In this document: piece after piece, positions 1 to 8,903 of the stretch | Numbering within the stretch: the stretch's first letter is position 1 | Layout of the letters: the number at the start of each line of letters is the position of its first letter | NCBI RefSeq assembly: GCF_007197735.1 | Contig: NZ_CP041637.1 | Location: 1,612,001-1,676,000, forward strand | Origin: Formosa sediminum | Lineage (GTDB): Bacteria; Bacteroidota; Bacteroidia; Flavobacteriales; Flavobacteriaceae | Length of the DNA stretch: 64,000 nt | Direction of reading: 5' to 3' | Made by a program: the position numbers and the translations under genes | Notes under the pieces: model-generated | What the model was told of the DNA's origin: nothing | Databases searched by the model: none | Seen by the model: the letters and a program-made list of their open reading frames with translations, nothing else

Positions 1-368
1 TTAGGATTAAAATTAGGGTCTGATAATAAATGATATATTTCACCCCATCCTAAAAATCCGCCAACATTTCTATCGTCTATAAAAATATCAGCATTTATTT
101 TTCTACTTTTTGACGTGTCAAATTCTTCTTCAGGATAACTACTATTTATAGCATAAAATTCAATACCATTTTCTCTACAAAAAGCAACGGCTTCTTGTAA
201 AGGTTTACCACATCTATAGGTCCATAAAATTAAACGATGTCCATCATTTTGTAGTCGTTTTAATGTTTCGAAAGCAAAGGTTTTTGCTTTGCCTATTTTA
301 GGGTATGCATCTTCTACAATAGTACCATCAAAATCTATAGCAATAATTAATTTATCTTGAAAAATCAT
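1..368 (-). CDS. HAD-superfamily phosphatase (BT0820-like), 3' end cut by window edge
   Basis: Reading leftwards from an ATG at 368, an open frame runs off the window edge without a stop; about 122 residues are visible. The HAD motif I, DFDGT (D12xD14), lies next to the N-terminus, and a later IDDRN motif fits the acidic motif IV that binds magnesium, so a cytosolic phosphatase of the small BT0820-like HAD group is likely. The middle (HRLILWTYR) fits motif II. The substrate cannot be told from sequence. It starts 24 bases after the gpmI stop on the same strand, so the two may be cotranscribed. The C-terminus is missing only because the window ends. Confidence 0.8.
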   Translation of the reverse strand, partial: MIFQDKLIIAIDFDGTIVEDAYPKIGKAKTFAFETLKRLQNDGHRLILWTYRCGKPLQEAVAFCRENGIEFYAINSSYPEEEFDTSKSRKINADIFIDDRNVGGFLGWGEIYHLLSDPNFNP

Positions 369-392
369 TTAGTAATTTTCTGTTTTAAAGTA

Positions 393-1913
393 TTAATCGA
401 TTAAAGAATGCCTTGTCATGGCATCTGGTTGTGGAATTCCAATTAATTTTAAAATGGTTGGAGCCATATCTCCTAATACACCATCCTTTATACTTTTTAG
501 TTCATTATCTATTAAGATTAAAGGTACAGGATTTGTTGTGTGTGCCGTGTTTGGTGAACCATCCGGATTAATCATAGTTTCGCAATTACCATGGTCTGCA
601 ATTAATAAAGTGGTATAGCCGTTTTCTAGCGCTGTGGTTACGACTTCTTTCACACAAGTATCTACTGCTTCGCAAGCCTTAATTGCAGCTTCCATAACAC
701 CTGTATGTCCTACCATATCTCCATTTGCAAAGTTTAAACATACAAAGTCAACTTCGCCTTTTTGTAGTTCAGGAACTAAGGCATCTTTTAATTCAAAAGC
801 ACTCATTTCAGGTTGTAAATCGTAAGTGGCTACTTTTGGAGAATTTTTTAAAATACGAGATTCACCCTCAAAAGGTTCTTCTTGTCCGCCAGAGAAGAAA
901 AAGGTTACGTGAGGGTATTTTTCTGTTTCGGCAATACGAATTTGTTTTTTATTGTGTTTAGCTAAGACTTCACCCAACGTATCTTTTAAATTGTCTTTAT
1001 TGAAAACAACTTTAACATTTTTAAAGTTTTCATCATAATTAGTAAGTGTAACATAATACAAGTCTAATTTATGCATGTTTTGCTCGTGATTATCACTTTG
1101 AGACAAGACTTCGGTAAGTTCTCGACCTCTATCTGTTCTAAAGTTAAAAAATATTACAACATCTCCAGCTTGTATGTTACCTACAGGGGTTCCGTTGTCG
1201 TCACAATTTATAATAGGTTTTATAAACTCGTCTGTGACGTCGTTTTCATAATTTTTGGTAATTACTTCAGAAATATTGCTTGTATGTTCACCCTCTCCGT
1301 TTACCATAGCGTCGTAGGCTAATTTTACACGTTCCCAACGCTTGTCTCTATCCATGGCATAATAACGGCCAGTGATAGATGCTATTTTAGCAGGAGAATC
1401 TTTTATATAATCCTCTAATTGGTTAATATAACCTAATCCAGATTTAGGGTCTACATCACGTCCGTCTGTAAAACCATGTACAAAAAGGTTTTGTACTTCT
1501 GCGTCTTTTGCAGCATCAAGTAATCCAAATAAATGTTTAATATGAGAGTGCACTCCACCAGTACTTAGTAAACCTAAAAAATGTACAGGTTTATTATTGT
1601 CTTTAGCATATTTAAAAGCATCTGCTAAAACAGGTTCTTTACCAAGAGTATTATCTTTTACAGCTAAGTTTATCTTTACTAGATCTTGGTATACAATACG
1701 TCCAGCTCCTAAATTCATATGTCCAACCTCACTATTACCCATTTGGCCGTCTGGTAAACCTACATTTTCTCCATCTGTCCTTAATTGAGCATTTGGGTAT
1801 TTTGTATATAATGAATCAATGAATGGCGTGTTGGCATTGTCGATAGCCGATACTTTAGGATCTGGAGATTTTCCCCAACCATCTAGTATCATTAAGATGA
1901 CTTTTTTATTCAT
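393..1913 (-). CDS. gpmI: 2,3-bisphosphoglycerate-independent phosphoglycerate mutase
   Basis: Converts 3-phosphoglycerate to 2-phosphoglycerate in glycolysis and gluconeogenesis, in the cytosol, using two manganese ions. At 506 residues it has the usual length of the alkaline-phosphatase-like iPGM family. The N-terminal metal aspartate (LMILDGWG, D11), the nucleophile serine (MGNSEVGH, S61), the VHGFTDGRD substrate segment and the C-terminal LIADHGNCE metal motif are all present. The ATG at 1913 is the natural start, since the family begins with exactly this MxxKVxLxILDGWG segment. Possible -7 boxes lie upstream at 1934-1941 (TATCTTTA on the minus strand, one mismatch) and 1978-1985 (TAATTTTG). 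The HAD phosphatase gene follows 24 bases downstream. Confidence 0.97.
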   Translation of the reverse strand: MNKKVILMILDGWGKSPDPKVSAIDNANTPFIDSLYTKYPNAQLRTDGENVGLPDGQMGNSEVGHMNLGAGRIVYQDLVKINLAVKDNTLGKEPVLADAFKYAKDNNKPVHFLGLLSTGGVHSHIKHLFGLLDAAKDAEVQNLFVHGFTDGRDVDPKSGLGYINQLEDYIKDSPAKIASITGRYYAMDRDKRWERVKLAYDAMVNGEGEHTSNISEVITKNYENDVTDEFIKPIINCDDNGTPVGNIQAGDVVIFFNFRTDRGRELTEVLSQSDNHEQNMHKLDLYYVTLTNYDENFKNVKVVFNKDNLKDTLGEVLAKHNKKQIRIAETEKYPHVTFFFSGGQEEPFEGESRILKNSPKVATYDLQPEMSAFELKDALVPELQKGEVDFVCLNFANGDMVGHTGVMEAAIKACEAVDTCVKEVVTTALENGYTTLLIADHGNCETMINPDGSPNTAHTTNPVPLILIDNELKSIKDGVLGDMAPTILKLIGIPQPDAMTRHSLID

Positions 1914-2336
1914 AATAAATTTTATTTAGTACGTAAAGATAAAAGTTTAAAATGGCTTTTGGGACTATATAAGGTTACAAAATTAAGATTTTTAATTTTT
2001 TTTGAGGGTTTCCTTTTAAGGTATCGTTTGCGTAAAAATCGCTTTAATATAACTTTAACATTGTTGTTCTTAAACGATTAATAAGTTATGTATTAAAAAA
2101 GTGTAACAACTATGTTTTACTCTCGTCTTTAAAGTACAATTAAAAATATTAATTTTTAAAACCTTTCATCATGAGAAAAAGTTTCACGTATGTATTTAAA
2201 CAGTCATCGGGTTTAAATACGAGCACAAAAAGGAGTTTGAATTACAAATATAATGGTTCGTATATGGAATGTCTAGAATGAGGTTAACATCTAGAATAAA
2301 TCAATTATATAAATCAATTATTTAAACTTTAAACTT
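1914..2336. other. AT-rich divergent intergenic region with a weak 36-codon ORF
   Basis: This 423-base gap separates gpmI (minus) from the first ankyrin gene (plus). It carries gpmI promoter candidates on the minus strand. On the plus strand, 2171-2281 is an open frame of 36 basic codons (begins MRKSFTYVF) with no recognisable family, so I do not call it a gene. Just before the ankyrin start are two short direct repeats: TCTAGAAT at 2272-2279 and 2290-2297, and AAATCAATTAT at 2298-2308 and 2311-2321. Their spacing of 13-18 bases could suit a regulator binding on one DNA face, but that is speculation. Confidence 0.4.
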
Positions 2337-2735
2337 ATGAAAAATTTATTATACACATGTATTATTACATTAGGTCTCACTGCACCTCAAATTCAAGCAG
2401 CTACATTAAACTCTAATTATATTTTGAATACACCCTTTTACACGTCTTCTGTTTATGATGTTAATTTATTATGTAAATCTATTGCTTTGGGAAATACAGA
2501 AATAGTAAAAAAATTAATTGAAAGTGGGGAAGATGTGAATAAAAAATCTAATGGGTTAACTCCAGTTATGTATGCTGCTAAATATAATAGAGTAGAAATT
2601 TTAAACTATTTGATTGCAAGAGGAGCAAAATTAAAAACAAAATGTGACTCTGGGTATACTGCTTTAGACTATGCTAAAGCTACTGGAGCAGAAGCTGCTC
2701 AGGATATTATTGAAGTAGCTTTATCTAAAATGTAA
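2337..2735 (+). CDS. Secreted ankyrin-repeat protein (copy 1)
   Basis: 132 residues with a Sec signal peptide (cleavage expected after QIQA, about residue 21) and no lipobox, so probably periplasmic or secreted. The mature part holds about two ankyrin repeats (consensus GLTPVMYAAKYNRVEILNYL and GYTALDYAKATG). C46 and C103 are its only cysteines after signal removal and could form a disulfide linking the two ends of the repeat stack. Copy 2 at 3144 has the same length, the same cysteine positions and closely similar sequence, so they are tandem duplicates. Each has its own terminator, so they are probably separate transcripts. Ankyrin repeats bind proteins; the partner is unknown. Confidence 0.85.
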   Translation: MKNLLYTCIITLGLTAPQIQAATLNSNYILNTPFYTSSVYDVNLLCKSIALGNTEIVKKLIESGEDVNKKSNGLTPVMYAAKYNRVEILNYLIARGAKLKTKCDSGYTALDYAKATGAEAAQDIIEVALSKM

Positions 2736-2761
2736 ATTTGTAGGAAAAAAAGTGTTTTTTT

Positions 2762-2796
2762 AAGCAGTTATTCTAAGCGGATAACTGCTTTTTTTA
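2762..2796 (+). terminator. Rho-independent terminator of ankyrin gene 1
   Basis: A perfect 10-bp stem (AAGCAGTTAT at 2762-2771 with ATAACTGCTT at 2781-2790) around a 9-base loop is followed by a run of T, 27 bases after the stop codon at 2735. Confidence 0.85.
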
Positions 2797-3143
2797 TAAT
2801 TTATATCTATGTTTATGAGTGACTTAATGATGTTTTTACAATGAGAGTTGTAGATTTTACATTTTAATAATCATATACATCAAAAAACGCATTAAAATTT
2901 AAGAAAAACAAGGTTTTGATTATTCAATTTTAAGTTAAATTGTGATGATTTATGATGTTAAAATTCATAAAAAAACGATGTATTATTTAATGAAGTTTAG
3001 TAATTAATTAAAGATTGATAATTCCATATTTACAAATGTTAATATTTTGTTAAAACAATTATTTAAATGTGATATTCTCAGTAAATTTGAGATATATTAT
3101 TAAATGTGTAAAAATATTAATTTTTATTAAAAATTTCGTAATT
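2797..3143. other. AT-rich spacer between the ankyrin genes
   Basis: About 350 bases of very AT-rich DNA between the terminator of copy 1 and the preferred start of copy 2. I see no gene, no strong hairpin and no exact TAnnTTTG box. The segment ATATTAATTTTTA just before copy 2 also occurs at about 2148-2160, upstream of copy 1, so part of the leader may have been duplicated together with the gene. Confidence 0.35.
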
Positions 3144-3542
3144 ATGAAAACTCTATTATTTATTGTCACAATCGCATTAGGATCAGTAACTACAACTGTT
3201 CAAGCTTCTAACTTTATTACAAATACAAATCCAACTCCTATTACAGTTAATGTAAATAAATCTATGGTAAATTTACTATGTACTTCTATAGCTAAAGGGG
3301 ATACAGAGATTGTTAAAAAATTAATTGCTAATGGTGAAGATGTAAACCAAAAATCAAATGGTTTAACACCTGCTATGTATGCAGCTAAATACAACAGAGT
3401 TGAAATTCTTCAACTTTTAATTTCAAAAGGAGCAAATTTAAAAGTAAAATGCAATAAAGGCTATACTGCTTTAGATTATGCTAAAGCTACAAACGCTAAA
3501 GATGCTCAGCTTATTATTGAAAATGCAATAGCTAAAAAGTAA
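3144..3542 (+). CDS. Secreted ankyrin-repeat protein (copy 2)
   Basis: The frame is open from 3069, but the start at 3144 is preferred: from there the protein begins with a good signal peptide (MKTLLFIVTIALG, cleavage near VQA, residue 21) and is 132 residues long, matching its neighbour at 2337 in length and register. Two ankyrin repeats follow, and the cysteine pair C46/C103 is conserved with copy 1. The core DTEIVKKLI, GEDVN and SNGLTPAMYAAKYNRVEIL is nearly identical to copy 1, while the segment after the signal peptide (residues 22-42) has diverged. Probably periplasmic or secreted and protein-binding; actual role unknown. Confidence 0.82.
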   Translation: MKTLLFIVTIALGSVTTTVQASNFITNTNPTPITVNVNKSMVNLLCTSIAKGDTEIVKKLIANGEDVNQKSNGLTPAMYAAKYNRVEILQLLISKGANLKVKCNKGYTALDYAKATNAKDAQLIIENAIAKK

Positions 3543-3563
3543 ACAAGCTTTAGTTGTTAATTT

Positions 3564-3598
3564 AAAAGAGGAGATTTTAAAGGTTTCCTCTTTTTTTT
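3564..3598 (+). terminator. Terminator of ankyrin gene 2
   Basis: A 9-bp stem (AAAAGAGGA at 3564-3572 with TCCTCTTTT at 3586-3594) and a T run follow the stop at 3542. Confidence 0.75.
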
Positions 3599-3624
3599 AT
3601 GCGTTTACATTTAGGTATAAAAAA

Positions 3625-3650
3625 ACCGTCTAAATAAGTATTTAGACGGT
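3625..3650 (-). terminator. Bidirectional hairpin terminator between convergent genes
   Basis: A perfect 11-bp stem (ACCGTCTAAAT at 3625-3635, ATTTAGACGGT at 3640-3650) with a 4-base loop is flanked by A and T runs on both sides. It lies just past the stop of the coiled-coil gene (minus strand, 3673), so it most likely ends the Nif3/coiled-coil operon. Confidence 0.8.
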
Positions 3651-3672
3651 TTTTAATATATATTGAAAAAAC

Positions 3673-4452
3673 TTAAAATTTAGCGAAAAGTTTTTCCATT
3701 TTTTCTTTTTGTTCGGTAGCTAAAGCTTCATCAACTAAGATTCTTCCACTGTGCTCATCAGTAATAATTTTTTTACGAGAAGCAATTTCCATAATAATTT
3801 GTGGTGGAATTGTAAAGAATGAACCTCCAGAAGCACCTCTTTCAACAGGAACAACTGCTAAGCCATTTTTTACATTGCTACGTATTCTAACATAAGCTTT
3901 TACTAAACGCTCTTCTATTAATGTTTTGTACTCTTCAGACTTTTTAATTAAAGCTAATTCTTCTTTTTCAGTTTCAGCTAAAATTGCATCTAATTCGCTT
4001 TTTTTATGTTTAAGGTGCGCTTGGCGTTCTTTAGAACGTTCTTTTGTCTGACTAATAACTTCCTTCTTTTGCTCGATTTGAGCTTTGAATTCGTTAATAT
4101 GTTTTTCAGCTAATTGAATTTCTAATTCTTGAAATTCAACTTCTTTTGTAAGTGAATTATACTCTCTGTTATTACTTACATTTTTTAGTTGTGCACTGTA
4201 TTTTTTAATTAAAGATTTAGCCTCTTCAATTAAATTCTTTTTAGATTTTATTTCTTCATCTAAAGCTTCTAGACTAGTGTCTAATTTCTCAAGTCTTGTG
4301 TGTAGTCCAGCAACTTCATCTTCTAAATCACGAACCTCTAAAGGTAGTTCTCCTCGAACGTTTCTAATTTCATCGATTCTTGAATCGATAAGTTGTAGAT
4401 CGTATAAAGCTCTTAAACGTTCTTCTACAGTAACTTCTTTACTTTTTGCCAT
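3673..4452 (-). CDS. Coiled-coil protein of the C4 zinc-ribbon family with the zinc cysteines lost
   Basis: 259 residues. Residues from about 15 to 185 form a long antiparallel coiled coil rich in E, K and L. The C-terminal 60 residues align in layout with the zinc-ribbon tail of the COG1579 family (pattern SGG...IPPQ...HSGRILVDEAL), but the family's four cysteines are absent and the protein has no cysteine at all. It should therefore not bind zinc there. Cytosolic, with no signal peptide. It begins 3 bases after the stop of the Nif3-like gene and forms an operon with it; the same pairing is common in Bacteroidota. Family members have no agreed biochemical role; nucleic-acid binding is a frequent guess. 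Confidence 0.85.
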   Translation of the reverse strand: MAKSKEVTVEERLRALYDLQLIDSRIDEIRNVRGELPLEVRDLEDEVAGLHTRLEKLDTSLEALDEEIKSKKNLIEEAKSLIKKYSAQLKNVSNNREYNSLTKEVEFQELEIQLAEKHINEFKAQIEQKKEVISQTKERSKERQAHLKHKKSELDAILAETEKEELALIKKSEEYKTLIEERLVKAYVRIRSNVKNGLAVVPVERGASGGSFFTIPPQIIMEIASRKKIITDEHSGRILVDEALATEQKEKMEKLFAKF

Positions 4453-4455
4453 ACT

Positions 4456-5550
4456 TTAAAAATACTTAACAGGGTTTGTATCGGTCTTTGATAAAACGAT
4501 TGCAAAATTAGTGATTTTTTTTGTAAGATGTGCTACTAAACCATTTTTTGTAAACTGTTCACTTTCAAAATGTCCAATATCTGCTAAAATTAACTCATTT
4601 TCTGCAGTAAAAAAGTCGTGATACTTTAAGTCGGCAGTTATAAAAGCATCTACACCAGCATGTTTAGCATTTGGTATGGCGAAACTTCCAGAGCCTCCTA
4701 AAACTGCAATTTTTTTTATAGGTTTTCCTAATAACGCACTATGGCGAACACAAGCAGTGTTCATTTTAGTTTTTAAGTAGGCTAAAAATTCTATTTCACT
4801 CAGTTCATCTACCAATTCTCCAAGCATTCCAATTCCGATATGTTGATTTTTATTTTCTAGTGTTGTTACCTCGTAAGCGACTTCTTCATAAGAATGGGTA
4901 GTAAATAGTGCTTTTAAGATTTTTCCTTCTAAATGTTTTGGAAATGTAACAGCAATTAAAGTTTCTGCTTCGGTATGTATTTCTCCTATTTTACCTATGC
5001 TTGGATTTGCATTTTGGTTAGGATTGAACGTTCCTGTACCTTCAATATTAAAACTACAGTCTGAATAATTTCCTATTTGTCCTGCTCCTGCTGCAAATAA
5101 AGCTTCTCTTAATTTACTTGCTTCAGATCTGGGAACATAGGTAGTTAGTTTTTTTATCGTGTTATTTTGAGGTATTAATATGGATGTGTTTACTAAGTTT
5201 AATTGTTTACAAATCATTGCATTTACTCCCTGTATATGGTTGTCTAAAGCAGTATGAATGGCATAAATAGCAATGTTATGTTTTATTGCTTTTAAAACTA
5301 CGCGTTCTACATAGGTTTTTCCTGTTATTTTTTTTAATCCTTTAAAAACAATCGGGTGAAAGCTTACTATAAGATTACAGTTATTTTCAATAGCTTCATC
5401 TACAACTGTTTCTAGAGTGTCTAAGGTCACTAATATACCCGTAAGAGTTTCATTTTTATCTCCAACTAGTAAGCCTACATTATCAAAATCTTCAGCGTAA
5501 TTTAAGGGTGCAAAAGTTTCAAGATGGTTTATAACGTCTTGAATTATCAT
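4456..5550 (-). CDS. Nif3-like dinuclear metal-centre protein (GTP cyclohydrolase I type 2 homologue)
   Basis: 364 residues, the long form of the Nif3/DUF34 family. The metal motifs are visible: SFHPIVF near residue 65, HTALDNHIQGVN near 100, and HFESEQF close to the C-terminus. The middle (about 135-235) is the YqfO/CutA-like insert typical of the long form. Members form toroidal hexamers with two metals per subunit; the reaction is unsettled, and the name type 2 GTP cyclohydrolase I rests on limited evidence. It is the first gene of a two-gene operon with the coiled-coil protein and is divergent from lpxK, with 53 bases between the starts. Confidence 0.92.
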   Translation of the reverse strand: MIIQDVINHLETFAPLNYAEDFDNVGLLVGDKNETLTGILVTLDTLETVVDEAIENNCNLIVSFHPIVFKGLKKITGKTYVERVVLKAIKHNIAIYAIHTALDNHIQGVNAMICKQLNLVNTSILIPQNNTIKKLTTYVPRSEASKLREALFAAGAGQIGNYSDCSFNIEGTGTFNPNQNANPSIGKIGEIHTEAETLIAVTFPKHLEGKILKALFTTHSYEEVAYEVTTLENKNQHIGIGMLGELVDELSEIEFLAYLKTKMNTACVRHSALLGKPIKKIAVLGGSGSFAIPNAKHAGVDAFITADLKYHDFFTAENELILADIGHFESEQFTKNGLVAHLTKKITNFAIVLSKTDTNPVKYF

Positions 5551-5590
5551 AATATTAATGGTATTAGGTTTAAAACAAAGATAAAATATT

Positions 5591-5598
5591 TACTTTCG
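5591..5598 (+). promoter_or_regulatory. Probable -7 box of lpxK
   Basis: TACTTTCG differs by one base from the Bacteroidota -7 consensus TAnnTTTG and ends only 5 bases before the lpxK ATG, so the transcript would be leaderless or nearly so. Confidence 0.4.
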
Positions 5599-5603
5599 TT
5601 ATC

Positions 5604-6617
5604 ATGAAATTATTACGTTATGTCTTTTTTCCTGTAATGCCTCTGTATTATGGTATTACTTGGTTGCGAAATAAGCTATATGATGTGGGTATTTTACAAT
5701 CTACTTCGTATAATTTTCCAGTAATTTGTGTTGGAAATTTAAGTGTTGGTGGTACTGGAAAAACTCCAATGATTGAGTATTTAATTAGGTTGTTAAAAGA
5801 CGAGTTTACTGTTGCTACATTAAGTCGTGGTTATAAACGTTCGAGTGAGGGGTTTCAGTTAGGACAAGATGGCGTTACAGCTGCCATTTTAGGAGATGAA
5901 CCTTTTCAGTTTTACTCTAAATTTAAGACGGAAATAGCAGTTGCTGTTGATGCTAATAGAAGAGCAGGTATACATCAATTAATGCAGTTGCAACCCAAGC
6001 CAGGTGTGGTATTATTAGATGATGCTTACCAACACCGAAAAGTAAATGCAGGATTTAACATTTTACTAACAACCTATTCTAATTTATACAGTTCAGATAT
6101 TGTTTTGCCAACGGGGAATTTACGTGAGCCTAGAAGTGGTTCTAAGCGTGCGCAAACCATTGTAGTTACTAAATGTCCAGAATCTTTATCTGATTTAGAA
6201 AAGCAAAACATTATTAAAGCCTTAAATCCAGAACCGCATCAGCAAGTGTTTTTTAGTAGAATAAAGTATGCCGATTATGTAGTGTCTAAACGGACAACTA
6301 TACCATTAGAGCAGGTGCCAAAATTTACGTTAGTAACAGGAATTGCTAATCCTAAACCTTTAATTTATTTCTTAAAAACTCAAGGATTAGATTTTGAGCA
6401 TCTGAATTTTAAAGATCATCATGATTTTACTCCAGATGAATTAGAGATATTTAAACAAAAGCCATTCATTATAACTACAGAAAAGGATTTTATGAGGCTA
6501 AGGCAGTATGAGTATTTAAACAACACATTGTTTTATTTAAGTATCGAGGCTGTTATAGATAATGCTGCCGAATTTAATAGAAAGGTGACTTCTTTTGTAA
6601 AAGCGTATAAAGATTAA
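5604..6617 (+). CDS. lpxK: Tetraacyldisaccharide 4'-kinase
   Basis: Phosphorylates the 4' position of the lipid A disaccharide precursor at the inner face of the inner membrane, a late step of the Raetz pathway. 337 residues, normal for the family. An N-terminal membrane-binding helix is followed by the Walker A motif GNLSVGGTGKTP (residues 44-55), the LSRGYKR segment, and LLDDAYQHR, which holds the catalytic D/H residues; TGIANPKPL and FKDHHDF are typical of the second half. The gene is divergent from the Nif3-like gene and convergent with the histidine kinase, whose stop is 9 bases away. Confidence 0.97.
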   Translation: MKLLRYVFFPVMPLYYGITWLRNKLYDVGILQSTSYNFPVICVGNLSVGGTGKTPMIEYLIRLLKDEFTVATLSRGYKRSSEGFQLGQDGVTAAILGDEPFQFYSKFKTEIAVAVDANRRAGIHQLMQLQPKPGVVLLDDAYQHRKVNAGFNILLTTYSNLYSSDIVLPTGNLREPRSGSKRAQTIVVTKCPESLSDLEKQNIIKALNPEPHQQVFFSRIKYADYVVSKRTTIPLEQVPKFTLVTGIANPKPLIYFLKTQGLDFEHLNFKDHHDFTPDELEIFKQKPFIITTEKDFMRLRQYEYLNNTLFYLSIEAVIDNAAEFNRKVTSFVKAYKD

Positions 6618-6626
6618 TATTTAATT

Positions 6627-8855
6627 TTAAGCATCTTTATTACCTATTACTGCATTAAATAATTTCTTCTCAAATTCTTCTTGTTTAAAAGGTTTAGAAA
6701 TTATATCGTCAAATCCTGCTTCTTCAAATTCTTGCATTTTATCTTCAATAGTAACTGCAGTTAGGGCAAAGATATTAAGTTCTCTATCAAATGTTCTAAT
6801 AATTTTTGTGGCTTCAATACCACTTATTCCTGGCATATGTATATCCATTAAAACAACATCGTAATGATTGTTTTTAACCATGTCTACAGCTTCTTCACCG
6901 TTATCTACAATGTCGCAATTAAGCTTCATTTTGGTTAAAATTTTATTGGTAATCATCTGATTAATTTTGTTGTCTTCTACCACAAGCACTTTAATATTAC
7001 TTAATTCTTTTTCGGTAACATCTTTAAAGTAGTTTTTATTTTGCTCTGTAGGGACTTCTTCGGTAGTGTGTTTTAAAGGTATCTCAAAAAAGAATGTAGT
7101 TCCTTTGTTAAGTTCACTTTTTAAATAAATTTTTCCTTTTAAAATATCTATTAGTCCTTTTACAATGGATAATCCAAGACCTGTGCCTCCATACTTTCTG
7201 TTAATTTGTATTGAACCTTGCGAGAAACTTTCAAACATATGTTTTTGTTTTTCTGGCGTTATACCAATACCATTATCTTCAACTTCAAACTTTAGGTTAA
7301 AGATATCTCCTTCTTCATTTATTTTAATAACCCGTACCCATATATCTCCATCTTTTGTGAACTTAATTGAATTTCCAATTAAATTAATTAAGATTTGAGA
7401 AAGTTTAATTTGATCGGCTTTAAAATGTAGTGGAATATTAGTGTCGTATTCAAAATGAATTTCCACACCATTATCTATAGCTGAATTTTTTAGAGCAGAA
7501 ATTACATCGGATATTTTCTTTCTTAAATCAAATACTTCATATTCAATATCTACTTTATTAGCTTCAATTTTATTAATTTGAAGGATGTCGTTTATAAATG
7601 TTAATAGGTAGTCGCCAGAAAATTTTAAAGATTTTAAGTGCTGGATTTGACTGGGTTTGGGATTCTCGTCTAATAACATGTTAGTTAAACCTGTTACGGC
7701 ATATAACGGTGTTCTAAGTTCGTGTGTTACTGTAGATAAAAAGTTTGCCTTAGTTTTAGAGGCTAATTCTGCTTTTTCTTTAGCAAGTATTAGTTCTGCA
7801 TTCTTTTTATGTAACATATTGTTGGTTTTTAACCTAATGTTATTGTTTTTATAAAGCGATAAGGTTAATAACGATAATATGGTAATTAAGGCAATACTTA
7901 AAATAGTGGCTAGTTTGTTTAAACTTTTATCCACTTTAAGTTTTTCTAGATCGGCTTCCTTTTCTTTTTGAAATTCTGTTTGATTATCTAGTATAAATTT
8001 TGCTCTTTTTTCTGGTGAAAGGTTTTTGTGCTTTAAAGCCGTTAAAGATTTAGAGAGTATAATGTGTTTTTTTAAATATTGTGAGGATAATTGAAAGTTT
8101 CCAATTTTCTCATTTAATTCTCCCAATATAAAATACCCCTGACTTAAAACATCTATAAAATTATTGGTTTCGGCAATTTGTATGCCTTGATTTCCTAATT
8201 TAAGCGCCTCTTCGTTTTCGTTTAGATAATAATAAACCTTAGCTTGATTGATTAAGGCACTACTTTTAATTTTTTTTAAATCGTAACGTTGGGTTAGCGC
8301 TAAAGATTTGTTTAATCGCTCTCTTGCTTTCCTGTATTGTTTAGTTTCTATATAGGCTTCGCCCTGTTTTAGAAGGACTTCTGCCTCAAATTCAGATAAC
8401 TCTTCTTGTTCGAATAAAGATAATGATGCCGTGTAATAAGTTAATGCTTGGTCGTATTCTTTTAAAGCCATATACACATTCCCAAGTGTTTTGTAGGTTT
8501 CAGCAATATTTATATTGTCTTTAGCGAAACGTTGTACTTCAACGGCTTTGGTTAATGTTTTTAGAGCTTCATCGTATTCGTCTATGATATATTCTAATTT
8601 TCCGATTTTGGAATATATCAGTCCAATATTTTTTTTATTATCAAGTTCTTCTGCTAATTTTAAAGCTTCTTCTAGCTTTTTTTTAGCAGGGTAATAATTG
8701 TTATTATCTAAGTCGTATTGCGCTTGAGTAATGCGGTAATCAATCGTGTTTTGTATGGTTTCAGGATCATTACTTACAGTGTCTTGTGCACTTGCATTAA
8801 AACTTAAATTTAGTAAAAAGAAAACACCTATTATGATGTATTTAATGTTAGCCAT
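6627..8855 (-). CDS. TPR-containing hybrid sensor histidine kinase
   Basis: 742 residues. A signal peptide (about 1-23) leads into TPR-type repeats filling residues 30-270, expected in the periplasm. One membrane helix (LATILSIALITILSLLTLSL, about 312-334) precedes a coiled coil and the kinase core: HisKA with phospho-acceptor H378 (THELRTPL), then an ATPase domain with DNGIGI and GGTGLGLSIV. The C-terminus is a receiver domain with acceptor D671 (LMDIHMPG). No DNA-binding domain is present and no response regulator gene is adjacent, so the output must pass to another protein or to the fused receiver itself. The signal sensed is unknown. It lies 48 bases downstream of gap on the same strand. 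Confidence 0.93.
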   Translation of the reverse strand: MANIKYIIIGVFFLLNLSFNASAQDTVSNDPETIQNTIDYRITQAQYDLDNNNYYPAKKKLEEALKLAEELDNKKNIGLIYSKIGKLEYIIDEYDEALKTLTKAVEVQRFAKDNINIAETYKTLGNVYMALKEYDQALTYYTASLSLFEQEELSEFEAEVLLKQGEAYIETKQYRKARERLNKSLALTQRYDLKKIKSSALINQAKVYYYLNENEEALKLGNQGIQIAETNNFIDVLSQGYFILGELNEKIGNFQLSSQYLKKHIILSKSLTALKHKNLSPEKRAKFILDNQTEFQKEKEADLEKLKVDKSLNKLATILSIALITILSLLTLSLYKNNNIRLKTNNMLHKKNAELILAKEKAELASKTKANFLSTVTHELRTPLYAVTGLTNMLLDENPKPSQIQHLKSLKFSGDYLLTFINDILQINKIEANKVDIEYEVFDLRKKISDVISALKNSAIDNGVEIHFEYDTNIPLHFKADQIKLSQILINLIGNSIKFTKDGDIWVRVIKINEEGDIFNLKFEVEDNGIGITPEKQKHMFESFSQGSIQINRKYGGTGLGLSIVKGLIDILKGKIYLKSELNKGTTFFFEIPLKHTTEEVPTEQNKNYFKDVTEKELSNIKVLVVEDNKINQMITNKILTKMKLNCDIVDNGEEAVDMVKNNHYDVVLMDIHMPGISGIEATKIIRTFDRELNIFALTAVTIEDKMQEFEEAGFDDIISKPFKQEEFEKKLFNAVIGNKDA

Positions 8856-8903
8856 ATAACAGTTCGATTAACGAGTAAATGAAATTTTATTCGCTAAAAG
8901 TAA

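Noticed and set aside
2171-2281. 36-codon frame before the first ankyrin gene
   Set aside because: Too short to judge, no known family and no clear promoter; described only as part of the intergenic region.
3069-3143. Longer N-terminus for the second ankyrin protein
   Set aside because: The added 25 residues would bury the signal peptide; the ATG at 3144 gives a protein equal in length to its twin.
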